NCBI RefSeq assembly: GCF_900113245.1
Contig: NZ_FOOQ01000002.1
Location: 1 to 64,000, forward strand
From: Halopelagius inordinatus
GTDB taxonomy: Archaea; Halobacteriota; Halobacteria; Halobacteriales; Haloferacaceae
Direction of reading: 5' to 3'
Length of the DNA stretch: 64,000 nt
Under the pieces are notes generated by a model. That model ran no database searches. It saw only the letters and a program-made list of their open reading frames with translations, and was not told where the DNA came from. The position numbers and the translations under genes are program-made. Shown piece by piece: positions 33,646 through 42,757 of the stretch (position 1 is the stretch's first letter; each line of letters opens with the position of its first letter).

Positions 33646-35315
33646 GCACCGACGCCGAACCGGACGCGGACGACCCCACGGAGACGGAGGCGTTCCGCCG
33701 GACGTGCGAGGAACTCGTCGAACGCATCCTCGACGGGGAGATAGAGCGCGACGACCTCGAATCGGCGAAGCTGAACGCCTGTTCGAACCACTCCTCGCCG
33801 AAGGTGCCGAAGAACTCCGACATCCTCGGGTACGCGCCCGAGGCGCGCCGCGAGGAGGTCAAAAAGGTGGTCATGCGAAAGCCCGTCCGCACCGCGTCGG
33901 GCGTCTCGCCGGTGGCCATCATGACCTCGCCGAAGATGTGTCCGCACGGGAAGTGTCTCTACTGTCCCGGCGGCCCCGCATCGGAGTTCTCGTCGTCGCA
34001 GTCGTACACGGGCCACGAACCCGCCGCCGCCCGCGGCGTCCAAAACGACTACGACCCGTACGGACAGGTCACCCTCCGCCTCGAACAACTGCGGAACATC
34101 GGCCACCCCGTCGACAAGGTGGAACTCATCCTGATGGGCGGGACGATGACCGCGCGCAGTCACGACTACCAAGAGTGGTTCGTAAAGCGGGCGTTGGAGG
34201 CGATGAACGACTACGACCTCGATTCGGAACCGACCCCCGCCGAGGACCAGTCGTTCAAACCCGACCCCGAGGACGTGGAGTTCCGCTACCTCGAAGACGT
34301 CATCGCCGAAAACGAGACGGCGGACGTCCGGAACATCGGGACGACGTTCGAGACGAAACCCGACTGGTGCGACCCAGAACAGATAGACCGGATGCTCGAT
34401 TTGGGCGCGACGAAGGTGGAAGTCGGCGTCCAGACGACGTACGAACGCGTCAACCGCGAGATGCACCGCGGCCACGGCGTGCAGGCCTCCATCGACGCGA
34501 ACCGCCGCCTCCGCGACGCCGCGTTCAAGGTGGGCTTTCACATGATGCCGGGACAACCGGGGATGACCAAAGAGATGATCCTCGAAGACTTCCGGCAGGT
34601 GTTCGAAAACGAGGACTACCGCCCGGACTACCTGAAGATATACCCGACGCTCGTCGTCCGCGGGACGCGCATCTACGACCAGTGGCGACGAGACGAGTTC
34701 GAACCGCTCGACAACGAGGACGCCGCCGACATCGTCGCGGAGGTGATGGGGATGATTCCGAAGTACACCCGCCTCCAACGCGTCCAGCGAGACATCCCCG
34801 CGGACTTCATCGACGCGGGCGTCTGGAAGTCGAACCTCCGGCAACTCGCCGCCCAGAAAGCCGAAGAGAAGGGCATCGAAATCGGGGACGTCCGCGCCCG
34901 CGAGGTGGGGATGAACGAGGAGGACCCCGACCCCGAGAACGTCGAACTCGACGTGATGACGTACGACGTCGCGGGCGGCACGGAGCAGTTCATCTCCTTC
35001 GAGGACAGAGAGAAGGACCTCCTGGTCGGGTTCTGTCGGCTTCGGTTCCCGAACGACCCGGTGCGCCGCGAACTCGAAAACGCCGCTCTCGTCCGCGAAC
35101 TCCACGTCTACGGGAGCGAGGTGGGAATCGGAGGCGAGGGCGACTGGCAACACAAAGGCTACGGCCGAAGACTCGTCGAACGCGCAGAAGAGATGTCCCG
35201 AGACGCCGGTTATGACAAGTTGAGCATCATAAGCGGTATCGGCGTCCGCGAGTACTACACGAGAAAACTCGGCTACCACCAAGACGGCCCGTACGTCTCG
35301 AAACGACTGCGGTAG
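33642..35315 (+). CDS. elp3: tRNA U34 modification enzyme Elp3 (radical SAM / GNAT)
   Basis: Builds the carboxymethyl group at C5 of wobble uridine in tRNAs, using radical S-adenosylmethionine chemistry and acetyl-CoA. The 557-residue protein has the radical SAM cluster motif CPHGKCLYC (Cys100, Cys105, Cys108), the Elp3-specific blocks PVRTASGVSPVAIMTSP, LILMGGTMTARSHDYQEWFV, VEVGVQTTYERVNREMHRGH and FHMMPGQPGMTKEMI, and the C-terminal acetyltransferase domain (residues about 460-557) with GEGDWQHKGYGRRLVERAEE and SIISGIGVREYYTRKLGY. Length is as in other archaeal Elp3. GTG start is the only in-frame choice close to the conserved N-terminus. Confidence 0.97.
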   Translation: MSTDAEPDADDPTETEAFRRTCEELVERILDGEIERDDLESAKLNACSNHSSPKVPKNSDILGYAPEARREEVKKVVMRKPVRTASGVSPVAIMTSPKMCPHGKCLYCPGGPASEFSSSQSYTGHEPAAARGVQNDYDPYGQVTLRLEQLRNIGHPVDKVELILMGGTMTARSHDYQEWFVKRALEAMNDYDLDSEPTPAEDQSFKPDPEDVEFRYLEDVIAENETADVRNIGTTFETKPDWCDPEQIDRMLDLGATKVEVGVQTTYERVNREMHRGHGVQASIDANRRLRDAAFKVGFHMMPGQPGMTKEMILEDFRQVFENEDYRPDYLKIYPTLVVRGTRIYDQWRRDEFEPLDNEDAADIVAEVMGMIPKYTRLQRVQRDIPADFIDAGVWKSNLRQLAAQKAEEKGIEIGDVRAREVGMNEEDPDPENVELDVMTYDVAGGTEQFISFEDREKDLLVGFCRLRFPNDPVRRELENAALVRELHVYGSEVGIGGEGDWQHKGYGRRLVERAEEMSRDAGYDKLSIISGIGVREYYTRKLGYHQDGPYVSKRLR

Positions 35316-35509
35316 AGCCGGTTTCGTCCGTATTCTTCTCCGGGCTTCGTGACCGACCCGAGAGCGTTCGGAGAGTGGAGACAGAGAGAATATCTCATTT
35401 TATAGAAAGAAATAATACCGTGGGTGTTTTGTAACCGCTCTATAGGTGTAGAGATGATGAAGGGGAAGGGGAAGGCGGTACGCAGAGATTATAGAGCGGA
35501 GGACGCGGT

Positions 35510-36727
35510 GTGAAGCTCTCGGCGTGGCTCGCGAACGTTGAGTCGACGTTAGCGCAGTTCGCGTCCACGGAGGCCCGTCTCGGGGCGACGGCGGCTCTCG
35601 TCGTGGTGGCTCTCTCGACCGGTCTGTTAGTCGCACCGCGAGTCGTGTCGAGAGTGGCGAGCGAACTTCGAGAGCGCGTGATTTCGCATCCGAGAGTTCC
35701 GGAGGCCGTAGACGACGTGGTGTGGCTGTTCCCGCCGTCCGTGGTCGTTCGCCTCCTGCAGTGTTCGGTGGGTGCGGCGACGGGACTCGCTCTCTTCGTC
35801 GTCTGGGGGTTCGAAGACGTTGCGCTCACCGGCGCGACGCTGTTAGCGACGCTCGCGCCCGAAATCGCCCGAGTAGCCGTCACGCTGGTGCTCCTCGCGG
35901 CGGCCGTCGTCGCCACCGACCTGCTCGAAAGCAACCTCGAAGCGTACGCCGCGGACTCCGAGCGAATCAACGAACACCAGGAGGGAATCGTCTTCCGAGT
36001 CCTCCAACTGGTCGTCCTGTTGGCGGTGGGCCTCGCGACGATGACCGTGTGGAACATCAATCTCGGCGGACTCCTCGTCGGGGCCGGGTTCCTCGGCATC
36101 GTCGTCGGTATGGCCGCGAGGCAGACGCTCGGGTCTCTCATCGCGGGGTTCGTCCTCATGTTCTCGCGGCCGTTCGAAATCGGCGACTGGGTCGAGATAG
36201 ACGGCGAGGAGGGAATCGTCTCCGACATCACCATCGTCAACACCCGCCTGCGGAACTTCGACGGCGAGGAGATAGTCTTCCCGAACGACCGAGTGACGAA
36301 CGCGACGGTGACGAACCGGACCCGTCGCGGGCAACTCCGCCTGACGGTCGACGTCGGCGTCGACTACGGGACCGACCTCCAGCGCGCAGAGCAGATCGCA
36401 GAATCGGCGATAGAGGACGCGGACGTGGTCGCGGACGTGCCCGCACCGCGCGTCCTGCCCGCGACGTTCGACGACTCGGCCGTGGGACTCAAAGTCCGCT
36501 TTTGGATACAGAACCCCTCCGCGCCGCGACGGGCCCGCGCCCGCGCCGCCGTCGTCCGCGCGGTGAAGACGGCGTTCGATGGGGAGGGAATCAAGATTCC
36601 CTACCCGCAGCGAGAACTGCAGGGTCGCGCGGAGACGAACGGCTTTCGGGTTCGGCACTCCGAGACGTCCTTCGGGGCCCGCGAGGACCGACGGAGCGAG
36701 CGAGTGTCGAACACCACGGACGACTGA
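35510..36727 (+). CDS. Mechanosensitive ion channel, MscS family
   Basis: Tension-gated channel releasing solutes on hypo-osmotic shock, relevant for a halophile. 405 residues: four N-terminal hydrophobic segments (about 24-46, 76-100, 108-140, 165-190), the pore-lining helix GLLVGAGFLGIVVGMAARQT with LGSLIAGFVLMFSRPFEIGD, then the MscS beta domain VEIDGEEGIVSDITIVNTRL, NFDGEEIVFPND and the alpha/beta vestibule (DLQRAEQIAESAIED). GTG start at 35510. The upstream spacer (35316-35509) contains an AT-rich block around 35396-35415 and 35437-35448 that can hold the promoter, and a purine-rich repeat GGGGAAGGGGAAGG at 35462-35475. Confidence 0.93.
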   Translation: MKLSAWLANVESTLAQFASTEARLGATAALVVVALSTGLLVAPRVVSRVASELRERVISHPRVPEAVDDVVWLFPPSVVVRLLQCSVGAATGLALFVVWGFEDVALTGATLLATLAPEIARVAVTLVLLAAAVVATDLLESNLEAYAADSERINEHQEGIVFRVLQLVVLLAVGLATMTVWNINLGGLLVGAGFLGIVVGMAARQTLGSLIAGFVLMFSRPFEIGDWVEIDGEEGIVSDITIVNTRLRNFDGEEIVFPNDRVTNATVTNRTRRGQLRLTVDVGVDYGTDLQRAEQIAESAIEDADVVADVPAPRVLPATFDDSAVGLKVRFWIQNPSAPRRARARAAVVRAVKTAFDGEGIKIPYPQRELQGRAETNGFRVRHSETSFGAREDRRSERVSNTTDD

Positions 36728-36770
36728 GACCGAGCGTCGCCGCCGACGCTTCGCCCCCCGGGACGCCGTC

Positions 36771-37214
36771 TCAGAGCGACTTGCGCATCTCGACGTGCGG
36801 GATGTCCGCTTCGACGAACTCCTCGCCGACCGATTCGTAGCCGAGCGATTCGTAGAACCCCTCGACGCGCGTCTGCGCGTGGAGCGTTATCCGATCGAAT
36901 CCCTCCTCTCGTGCCGTCTGTTCTACGCTCTCCATCACGCGCTTTCCCCAGTCTTCGCCGCGTCTGGCCTCGGCGACGACGACGCGTTCGACTTTGCCGA
37001 CGCCGGGGGCCGCCTCTCGGAGTCGCGCCGCGCCGACAACCTCGCCGTCGTCGTAGGCGACGAAGTGGGTGGCGTCGGCGTCGGGTTCGTCGTGTTCGTC
37101 CCACTCCAGTTCCTCGTCTACGCCCTGTTCGTCGACGAAGACGGCCCGTCTGACGGCGAAGGCGTCCTCGCGTTCCGCGTCGGTGGTGACGACGCGGACG
37201 TCTGTGTCGGTCAT
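36771..37214 (-). CDS. GNAT family N-acetyltransferase
   Basis: A 147-residue acetyltransferase of the ElaA/AtsE-like GNAT branch. The family opening AFAVRRAVFVDEQGVDEELE (with VDEQGV, the mark of this group), THFVAYDDGEVVGAARLR, the acetyl-CoA loop VVVAEARRGEDWGKRVMESV and the closing FYESLGYESVGEEFVEADIP HVEM pattern are all present. The pyrophosphate loop R-R-G-x-D-W-G-K-R deviates slightly from the usual RGxGxG/A. Substrate unknown. Convergent with the MscS gene, single gene. Confidence 0.92.
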   Translation of the reverse strand: MTDTDVRVVTTDAEREDAFAVRRAVFVDEQGVDEELEWDEHDEPDADATHFVAYDDGEVVGAARLREAAPGVGKVERVVVAEARRGEDWGKRVMESVEQTAREEGFDRITLHAQTRVEGFYESLGYESVGEEFVEADIPHVEMRKSL

Positions 37215-37262
37215 GGTCGGAGGTTCCGCGTCGGAGTACCTGACGGTTGTGGATTCGCCGGG

Positions 37263-38585
37263 TCAATCGACCGCTCGTCCCGCGTCGGCCGCCAGCGCCC
37301 ACCCGAGACGGTAGACGAGAAGTCCGACGACGAGGGTGACGAGCGTCCACCCGGTGATGAGCATCGCCGCGAACGGCGGGCCGAACCCACCGATGGGAAG
37401 CATCGGGACGGCGAAGGCGACGGGCGCGGCGACGATAGCGGCGACGAGCGGTCGGCGTTCGGTCCCCCGACGCGTCGCGTACCCGAGGGGGAGAAACAGG
37501 GACACCGTCACCGCCGGAGAGACGACGCCGGGAGCGTTCCACGTGAGAGGCGAGTCCGCGAGGGCGGAGACGACGCCCGCGACGACGACTGGCGGTGCGA
37601 CGGCGGCGGCGAGGAGTCTGCGGAACGTCACCGACTCCGGGGAGTTGGCGGCGACGACACCGACGGCGGCGAACTGCGCGCCCACCGTCCACGCGACGGC
37701 ACCCGCGCCGTAGAACCTCACGCGAGAGGCGGCGAGGAGGAGCACCCACGCGCCCGCGAGGCCGACGACGAGGTAACCGAGCGTCCGCGGCGACGACGCG
37801 TCGCCGTCGAACCGGCGGGCGAGTCGTCCGACGACGACGACGCCGAGACCCATCAGGACGGTCGGCACGAGGGCCGCGCCAAGGAGGTCCGAGAGGAGGT
37901 ACGGCGCGGCGTCGGCGGCGATTTTTCCTTCCGCCGCGACGCGAGTTCCGAGACTCCGGTCGGGTCCGAACGCGAGGTACGTTTCTGAGTCTATCGACTC
38001 CCGTCCGTCGTCGCCGCGCGGCCAGTACGCCGCACCGTCCGCTTCGAGGGCGTCTGGCGGGTCGTTCACGAGGACGGTTCCCTCGGGTCCTCTGACCTCG
38101 AAGCGGTCGACGGGCACGTACACCCAGCGAGTGGTCCCCTCGGAGTTGAAGTAGTCCACGAGGAGGACGCCGCCCGTCCCCTCGTGGGCCATCTCGGGGA
38201 CGGCGAACGTGACGACGACGGTGTCGCCGTCGAGTTCCGCGGTGACGTTCTCGGCGTCGTCGTCGACGAGAGAACGCCCGTTCTCGAACGCGTCTCGCAC
38301 GGTTCGGTCGAGGCGGGCGGGGTCCTCGCGGAACGCGTCCGCCGCGTCCGGGTCCACCGTCGTCCGCGCGGTCCATCGCCCGGTGCCGTCGTCGTCGATT
38401 CGGACGGTCGCGGTGCTCGATTCGACGGTGAGGTCGACGCCCGCCTCGTGGGCCGCCGACTTCAGGGAACTCCCGCAGACGCCGCAGACCGGTTCGGGCG
38501 GGGAACTGGCGGCGACCGGTGCGGGCGTCGCGAGAACGGTACCGACGACGAGGAGAGCGAGGAGGGCGGCGGGGACACGTCTCAT
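37263..38585 (-). CDS. Membrane protein with signal peptide and extracellular domain, function unknown
   Basis: A 440-residue protein. An N-terminal signal peptide (RRVPAALLALLVVGTVLATP) precedes an extracytoplasmic beta-rich region of about 180 residues, with a CGVCG motif right after the cleavage site and segments VDLTVESSTATVRIDDDGTG and DGDTVVVTFAVPEMAHEG. The C-terminal half has six or seven hydrophobic segments, ending LITGWTLVTLVVGLLVYRLG. This layout is known among haloarchaeal proteins but I have no functional name for it. I prefer ATG 38585 over 38609 because it directly precedes the signal peptide's basic residues. Divergent from rqcH. Confidence 0.75.
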   Translation of the reverse strand: MRRVPAALLALLVVGTVLATPAPVAASSPPEPVCGVCGSSLKSAAHEAGVDLTVESSTATVRIDDDGTGRWTARTTVDPDAADAFREDPARLDRTVRDAFENGRSLVDDDAENVTAELDGDTVVVTFAVPEMAHEGTGGVLLVDYFNSEGTTRWVYVPVDRFEVRGPEGTVLVNDPPDALEADGAAYWPRGDDGRESIDSETYLAFGPDRSLGTRVAAEGKIAADAAPYLLSDLLGAALVPTVLMGLGVVVVGRLARRFDGDASSPRTLGYLVVGLAGAWVLLLAASRVRFYGAGAVAWTVGAQFAAVGVVAANSPESVTFRRLLAAAVAPPVVVAGVVSALADSPLTWNAPGVVSPAVTVSLFLPLGYATRRGTERRPLVAAIVAAPVAFAVPMLPIGGFGPPFAAMLITGWTLVTLVVGLLVYRLGWALAADAGRAVD

Positions 38586-38687
38586 TCGACCGAACAGAGT
38601 TCGAGTCATCGGTAAGTGCTTTCCCCTCGGGGCGACCGAACCGCCCGAAGCGACACCCCTTTTCCCCCGCCGACGAAAAACGAGTCC

Positions 38688-40790
38688 ATGGACCCGAAGC
38701 GGGAGTTGACGAGCATCGACCTCGCGGCCCTCGTCACCGAGTTGAACCGGTACGAGGGAGCGAAGGTCGATAAGGCCTACCTGTACGGCGACGACCTGCT
38801 TCGTCTCCGCATGCGCGACTTCGAGAGGGGTCGCGTCGAACTCTTAATCGAAGTCGGCGAGATAAAGCGCGCGCACGCCGCGAAACCCGAACACGTCCCC
38901 GACGCGCCGGGGCGGCCGCCGAACTTCGCGATGATGCTGCGGAACCGCCTCTCCGGGGCGGATTTTGCGGGCGTCGAGCAGTTCGAGTTCGACCGCATCC
39001 TCACGTTCGAGTTCGAACGCGGCGACGAGAACACGAAGATAGTCGCCGAACTGTTCGGACAGGGCAACATCGCCGTCTTAGACGAGACGGGCGAAGTCGT
39101 TCGGAGCCTCGAAACCGTCCGCCTGAAGTCGAGAACCGTCGCGCCGGGCGCGCAGTACGAGTACCCCTCGTCGCGACTCAATCCGCTCACCGTGGGGTAC
39201 GACGCGTTGAAGCGTCAGATGGACGAGTCGGACACGGACGTGGTGCGGACGCTGGCGACGCAGTTGAACCTCGGCGGCCTCTACGCGGAGGAACTCTGCA
39301 CCCGCGCGGGCGTCGAGAAGACCATCCCGATAGAAGACGCGGGCGACGACGAGTACCGCGCCATCCACGGCGCGATGGAGGAACTCCGAGAGACGGTCAA
39401 ATCCGGCGACTTCGACCCGCGCGTCTACGTCGAAGACGACTCCGTCGTCGACGTGACGCCGTTCCCCCTCGAAGAACACGAGCGTGACGACCTGAACAGC
39501 GAGGCGTTCGACACGTTCAACGACGCCTTAGACGCCTACTTCCACCGTCTGGACCTCTCGGACGACGAACCCGAGGAGAACGACAACCGCCCGGACTTCG
39601 AGGCCGAAATCGCGAAGAAACAGCGCATCATCGACCAACAGGAGGGCGCTATCGAGGGCTTCGAAGAGCAGGCCCAAGAAGAGCGTCGCCGCGCGGAACT
39701 GCTGTACGCGAACTACGAACTCGTAGACGAGGTGCTTTCGACCGTTCGCGGCGCGCGCGAGGAGGGCGTCCCGTGGGACGACATCGAGGAGACGCTTCAA
39801 TCGGGGGCAGAGCGAGGAATCACCGCCGCGGAAGCGGTCAGAGACATCGACAGCGCCGAGGGGACGGTCACGGTCGAGATAGAGGACGTGACGGTCGAAC
39901 TCGACGTCTCGACCGGCGTCGAGAAGAACGCGGACCGCCTGTACACGGAGGCAAAGCGCATCGAAGAGAAGAAAGAGGGCGCACTCGCGGCCATAGAGGA
40001 CACCCGCGAGGACTTAGCCGACGTACAGAAGCGACGCGACGAGTGGGAAAGAGAGGACCAAGACGACGACGAAGACGAGGAGGTAGAACCGAAAGACATC
40101 GACTGGCTGAACCGCGAGTCGATACCGCTTCGGACCGAGGAGTACTGGTACGAGCGGTTCCGGTGGTTCCACACCTCCGACGGCTATCTCGTCATCGGCG
40201 GGCGCAACGCCGACCAAAACGAGGAGATAGTCAAGAAGTACACGAACAAACACGACCTGTTCTTCCACACGCAGGCCCACGGCGGCCCGGTCACCGTCGT
40301 GAAGGCGACGGGCCCGTCCGAACCGTCGAAGCCGGTGGAGTTCCCCGACTCGACGAAACGGGAGGCCGCGCAGTTCGCCGTCTCGTACTCCTCCATCTGG
40401 AAGGAGGGTCGATTCGCCGACGACGCGTACATGGTGTCGCCCGATCAGGTGTCGAAGACGCCCGAGTCCGGCGAGTACATAGAGAAGGGGTCGTTCGTGG
40501 TTCGCGGCGACAGGACGTACTTCCGCGACGTGGCCGCCGAAGTCGCAGTCGGCATCCAGTGCGTGGGCGAGACGCGCGTCGTCGGCGGCCCGCCGTCGGC
40601 CATCGAGGGGAAAGCGGAGACGACGATTCGCCTCCAACCCGGACAGTACGCGCAGAACGACGCCGCGATGATGTGCTACCGGAAGTTCCGAGAACGGTTC
40701 GCAGATACCTCCTTCGTCCGCAAGATAGCGAGCGCGGACAAGATACAGGAGTTCCTCCCGTCGGGCGGGAGTCAGATTATGGACGACTGA
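38688..40790 (+). CDS. rqcH: Ribosome-associated quality control factor RqcH (NFACT/NEMF family)
   Basis: Binds large ribosomal subunits carrying stalled nascent chains and recruits tRNA for C-terminal tailing in bacteria; the archaeal protein is thought to act similarly. The 700-residue protein has NFACT-N (residues 1-230, LTSIDLAALVTELNRYEGAK, MMLRNRLSGADFAGVEQFEF, with the Asp102-Arg103 pair needed for tRNA binding in relatives), two helix-hairpin-helix and coiled-coil segments (about 320-460, rich in Glu/Lys/Arg) and NFACT-R (about 470-600, WFHTSDGYLVIGGRNADQNE, FFHTQAHGGPVTVVKATG). The end, QEFLPSGGSQIMDD, is typical of archaeal members. Pelota, another rescue factor, is two kilobases downstream on the same strand. 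Confidence 0.94.
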   Translation: MDPKRELTSIDLAALVTELNRYEGAKVDKAYLYGDDLLRLRMRDFERGRVELLIEVGEIKRAHAAKPEHVPDAPGRPPNFAMMLRNRLSGADFAGVEQFEFDRILTFEFERGDENTKIVAELFGQGNIAVLDETGEVVRSLETVRLKSRTVAPGAQYEYPSSRLNPLTVGYDALKRQMDESDTDVVRTLATQLNLGGLYAEELCTRAGVEKTIPIEDAGDDEYRAIHGAMEELRETVKSGDFDPRVYVEDDSVVDVTPFPLEEHERDDLNSEAFDTFNDALDAYFHRLDLSDDEPEENDNRPDFEAEIAKKQRIIDQQEGAIEGFEEQAQEERRRAELLYANYELVDEVLSTVRGAREEGVPWDDIEETLQSGAERGITAAEAVRDIDSAEGTVTVEIEDVTVELDVSTGVEKNADRLYTEAKRIEEKKEGALAAIEDTREDLADVQKRRDEWEREDQDDDEDEEVEPKDIDWLNRESIPLRTEEYWYERFRWFHTSDGYLVIGGRNADQNEEIVKKYTNKHDLFFHTQAHGGPVTVVKATGPSEPSKPVEFPDSTKREAAQFAVSYSSIWKEGRFADDAYMVSPDQVSKTPESGEYIEKGSFVVRGDRTYFRDVAAEVAVGIQCVGETRVVGGPPSAIEGKAETTIRLQPGQYAQNDAAMMCYRKFRERFADTSFVRKIASADKIQEFLPSGGSQIMDD

Positions 40791-40995
40791 ACGCGGCGCA
40801 CAGAGCGTGACGCGCCGCGCGACCCCGTCTGCTTTCGCGTCCGATACTCTATATTTATCTCCTCGAACGACGTAACTGAGCGGTAGAGCGCGTACGAAAC
40901 TCCGTACGCGGCGTCGAACTGGCGGCGGAGTTCGGACCGGCCGAGACGCCTCCCGAGACGCATCGTCGGACGACGCGAGCGCTCGGTGACACACC

Positions 40996-41712
40996 ATGAT
41001 AAACGACTCACTCAACTACCTGCGCACGAGCGAAAACTGGGTCCGAACCCTCCTCGTCGGCGGTATCCTCACACTCCTCGGGTTCCTCGTCGTCCCCGCC
41101 GTCTTCGTCCTCGGATACATCGTCCGCGTCATCCGCGCGACGATGCACGGCGACGACGCCGTTCCGGCGTTCGACGACTGGGGCGAACTCGGGATGGACG
41201 GCCTGAAGGCGGCGGTCATCACGTTCGTCTACGGTTTCGTCCCGACTGCCCTCGCGGGCCTCCTCGTCGGCGGGAGCATCATGACCATCGTCGTGGGCGG
41301 AAACGGTAACTCCGGCGGCCTCGTGGCCCTCGGCGGCATCGCCCTGTTCGTCGGCGTCCTCGCGATGTTCGCTCTCGGACTCTTCGCGATGTACGTCGTC
41401 CCCGCGGCCATCGCGAACTTCGCGGAGACGGGCGAACTCGGCGCGGGCTTTCGCGTCGGCGAACTCCGGCCCGTGTTGACCTCCGGGAAGTACTTCACCG
41501 CGTGGGTGAGCGGACTCGCAATCATCGTCGCGGGGAGCATCGTCTCGGGCCTGCTGAACGTCGTGCCCTTCCTCGGCGTCGTCGTCGGCGGGTTCGTCGG
41601 CTTCTACGCCGCCGTCGCCGCGTACTACCTCGTCGGACACGCGTGGGGCGACCTGCGCGAAATCGAGATGCACGAGGGCGGCGAGACCATCGACGAACGA
41701 CCCGTCGTCTGA
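40996..41712 (+). CDS. DUF4013 membrane protein
   Basis: A 238-residue integral membrane protein with five or six hydrophobic segments. The N-terminus INDSLNYLRTSENWVRTLLV with GGILTLLGFLVVPAVFVLGY and then RVIRATMHGDDAVPAFDDWG is the DUF4013 signature; the pattern AIANFAETGELGAGF follows in the last third. No enzymatic motif. A TATA-like CTATATTTATC at about 40850-40860 suggests a leader of over 100 bases. Paralogous to the next gene, which follows 71 bases later. Function unknown. Confidence 0.87.
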   Translation: MINDSLNYLRTSENWVRTLLVGGILTLLGFLVVPAVFVLGYIVRVIRATMHGDDAVPAFDDWGELGMDGLKAAVITFVYGFVPTALAGLLVGGSIMTIVVGGNGNSGGLVALGGIALFVGVLAMFALGLFAMYVVPAAIANFAETGELGAGFRVGELRPVLTSGKYFTAWVSGLAIIVAGSIVSGLLNVVPFLGVVVGGFVGFYAAVAAYYLVGHAWGDLREIEMHEGGETIDERPVV

Positions 41713-41783
41713 ACGGCAGACGGCGACCCGATTCGGCGTATTTGTGGGCAAGAGTTAACCCAGCTACGTCAGTCTTTCAACTC

Positions 41784-42470
41784 ATGCTAGGTGACTCCCT
41801 CTCGTATCCCCTGAACAGCGACGACAGGATAGCCACGATACTCATCGGCGGCTTGCTGAGCGTCCTCGGAGTTCTCGTGATTCCGGCCTTCGTCATCCAA
41901 GGCTACCTCGTGCGCGTCCTCCGGGGCGCGGCCAAAGGCGAACCGGCCGCCCCTTCCTTCACCGACTGGGGGGACCTCATCGTGGACGGCATCAAACTGT
42001 TCGTCGTCAACCTCGCGTACGGTCTCCTCATCGCGATTCCGATGGCGGTCTTCAGTTTCGCGCTGTTCGTCCCCGTGAGCGTCAGTTCTAACGGCGGTTC
42101 CCCGCAACCGAGCGCCGCCGTCGGTATCGTCGCCGTCGTCGGCGGCTTGCTCCTCCTCGTCTTCGCTCTCCTCGTCGCGTACGTCCTCCCTGCGGCCATG
42201 ACGAACTTCGCCGTCGAGGACTCTCTCGGCGCGGCGTTCGACTTCTCTACCATCTGGTCCGGAGCGACCACGAGCGAGTACTTCGTCGGGTGGGTGCTCG
42301 CCATCGTCGTCGGCGTCGTCGGCGGCCTCGTCGGGAGCGCTCTCTCGGTCGTTCTCGTCGGCATCTTCGTCCTCTTCTACGTGCAGGTGGTCAGTTACTA
42401 CCTGTTCGGTCGCGGGTTCACCGAGGGTCTGAGCGAGAAGCGCCGCGCCGCCGCCGAGACGAACGTCTGA
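41784..42470 (+). CDS. DUF4013 membrane protein, paralogue
   Basis: A 228-residue membrane protein clearly related to its upstream neighbour: LNSDDRIATILIGGLLSVLG, VLVIPAFVIQGYLVRVLRGA, AAPSFTDWGDLIVDGIKLFV and AAMTNFAVEDSLGAAFDF line up with the same blocks there. Five or six membrane segments. The two genes probably arose by tandem duplication and diverged; both lie between rqcH and pelota. ATG 41784 is chosen, as upstream codons in this frame overlap the previous gene and are not conserved. TATA-like TATTTG and GAGTTAACC patches at 41738-41760 may drive it separately. Confidence 0.87.
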   Translation: MLGDSLSYPLNSDDRIATILIGGLLSVLGVLVIPAFVIQGYLVRVLRGAAKGEPAAPSFTDWGDLIVDGIKLFVVNLAYGLLIAIPMAVFSFALFVPVSVSSNGGSPQPSAAVGIVAVVGGLLLLVFALLVAYVLPAAMTNFAVEDSLGAAFDFSTIWSGATTSEYFVGWVLAIVVGVVGGLVGSALSVVLVGIFVLFYVQVVSYYLFGRGFTEGLSEKRRAAAETNV

Positions 42471-42513
42471 AACGGTCAGTACACTCTTCCGTCAGACCGT
42501 TGATGACAACTGC

Positions 42514-42663
42514 GTGTCCTATCGAACGACTATCGGTTGGTCCCTCATCACGTCGGGTATCGTCACGCTCCTCTTAGCGTACCTCCCGTACCCCTCCCTC
42601 TACTGGGGCATCGGGTTGCTCGTGGTCGGCATCCTCGTGTTCTTCACCCGACGGATAATCTAA
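42514..42663 (+). CDS. Tiny two-helix membrane protein, 49 residues
   Basis: A GTG-initiated frame that is clearly protein-like: [19 protein letters not shown], then a short [13 protein letters not shown] turn and [15 protein letters not shown], ending in TAA. Two hydrophobic helices separated by a Pro/Tyr turn and a basic cytosolic tail make a helical hairpin. Such mini-proteins are common in haloarchaea but easily missed. It follows the second DUF4013 gene by 43 bases on the same strand, so it is likely part of the same transcript. Function unknown. Confidence 0.65.
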   Translation: MSYRTTIGWSLITSGIVTLLLAYLPYPSLYWGIGLLVVGILVFFTRRII

Positions 42664-42757
42664 CCGTCAAGCGTCCGTCTCGCTCGAATCGGGACGGAGC
42701 ACGACCCCCCTCTCGCGGATAGCAGGACACTTACCCGCGGGCGTCGGACGCCACAGT

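Noticed and set aside
35453-35480. Purine-rich tandem GGGGAAGGGGAAGG upstream of the MscS gene considered as a regulator site
   Set aside because: Only two repeats of a simple purine motif; it may act as an extended ribosome binding region but there is nothing more to support it.
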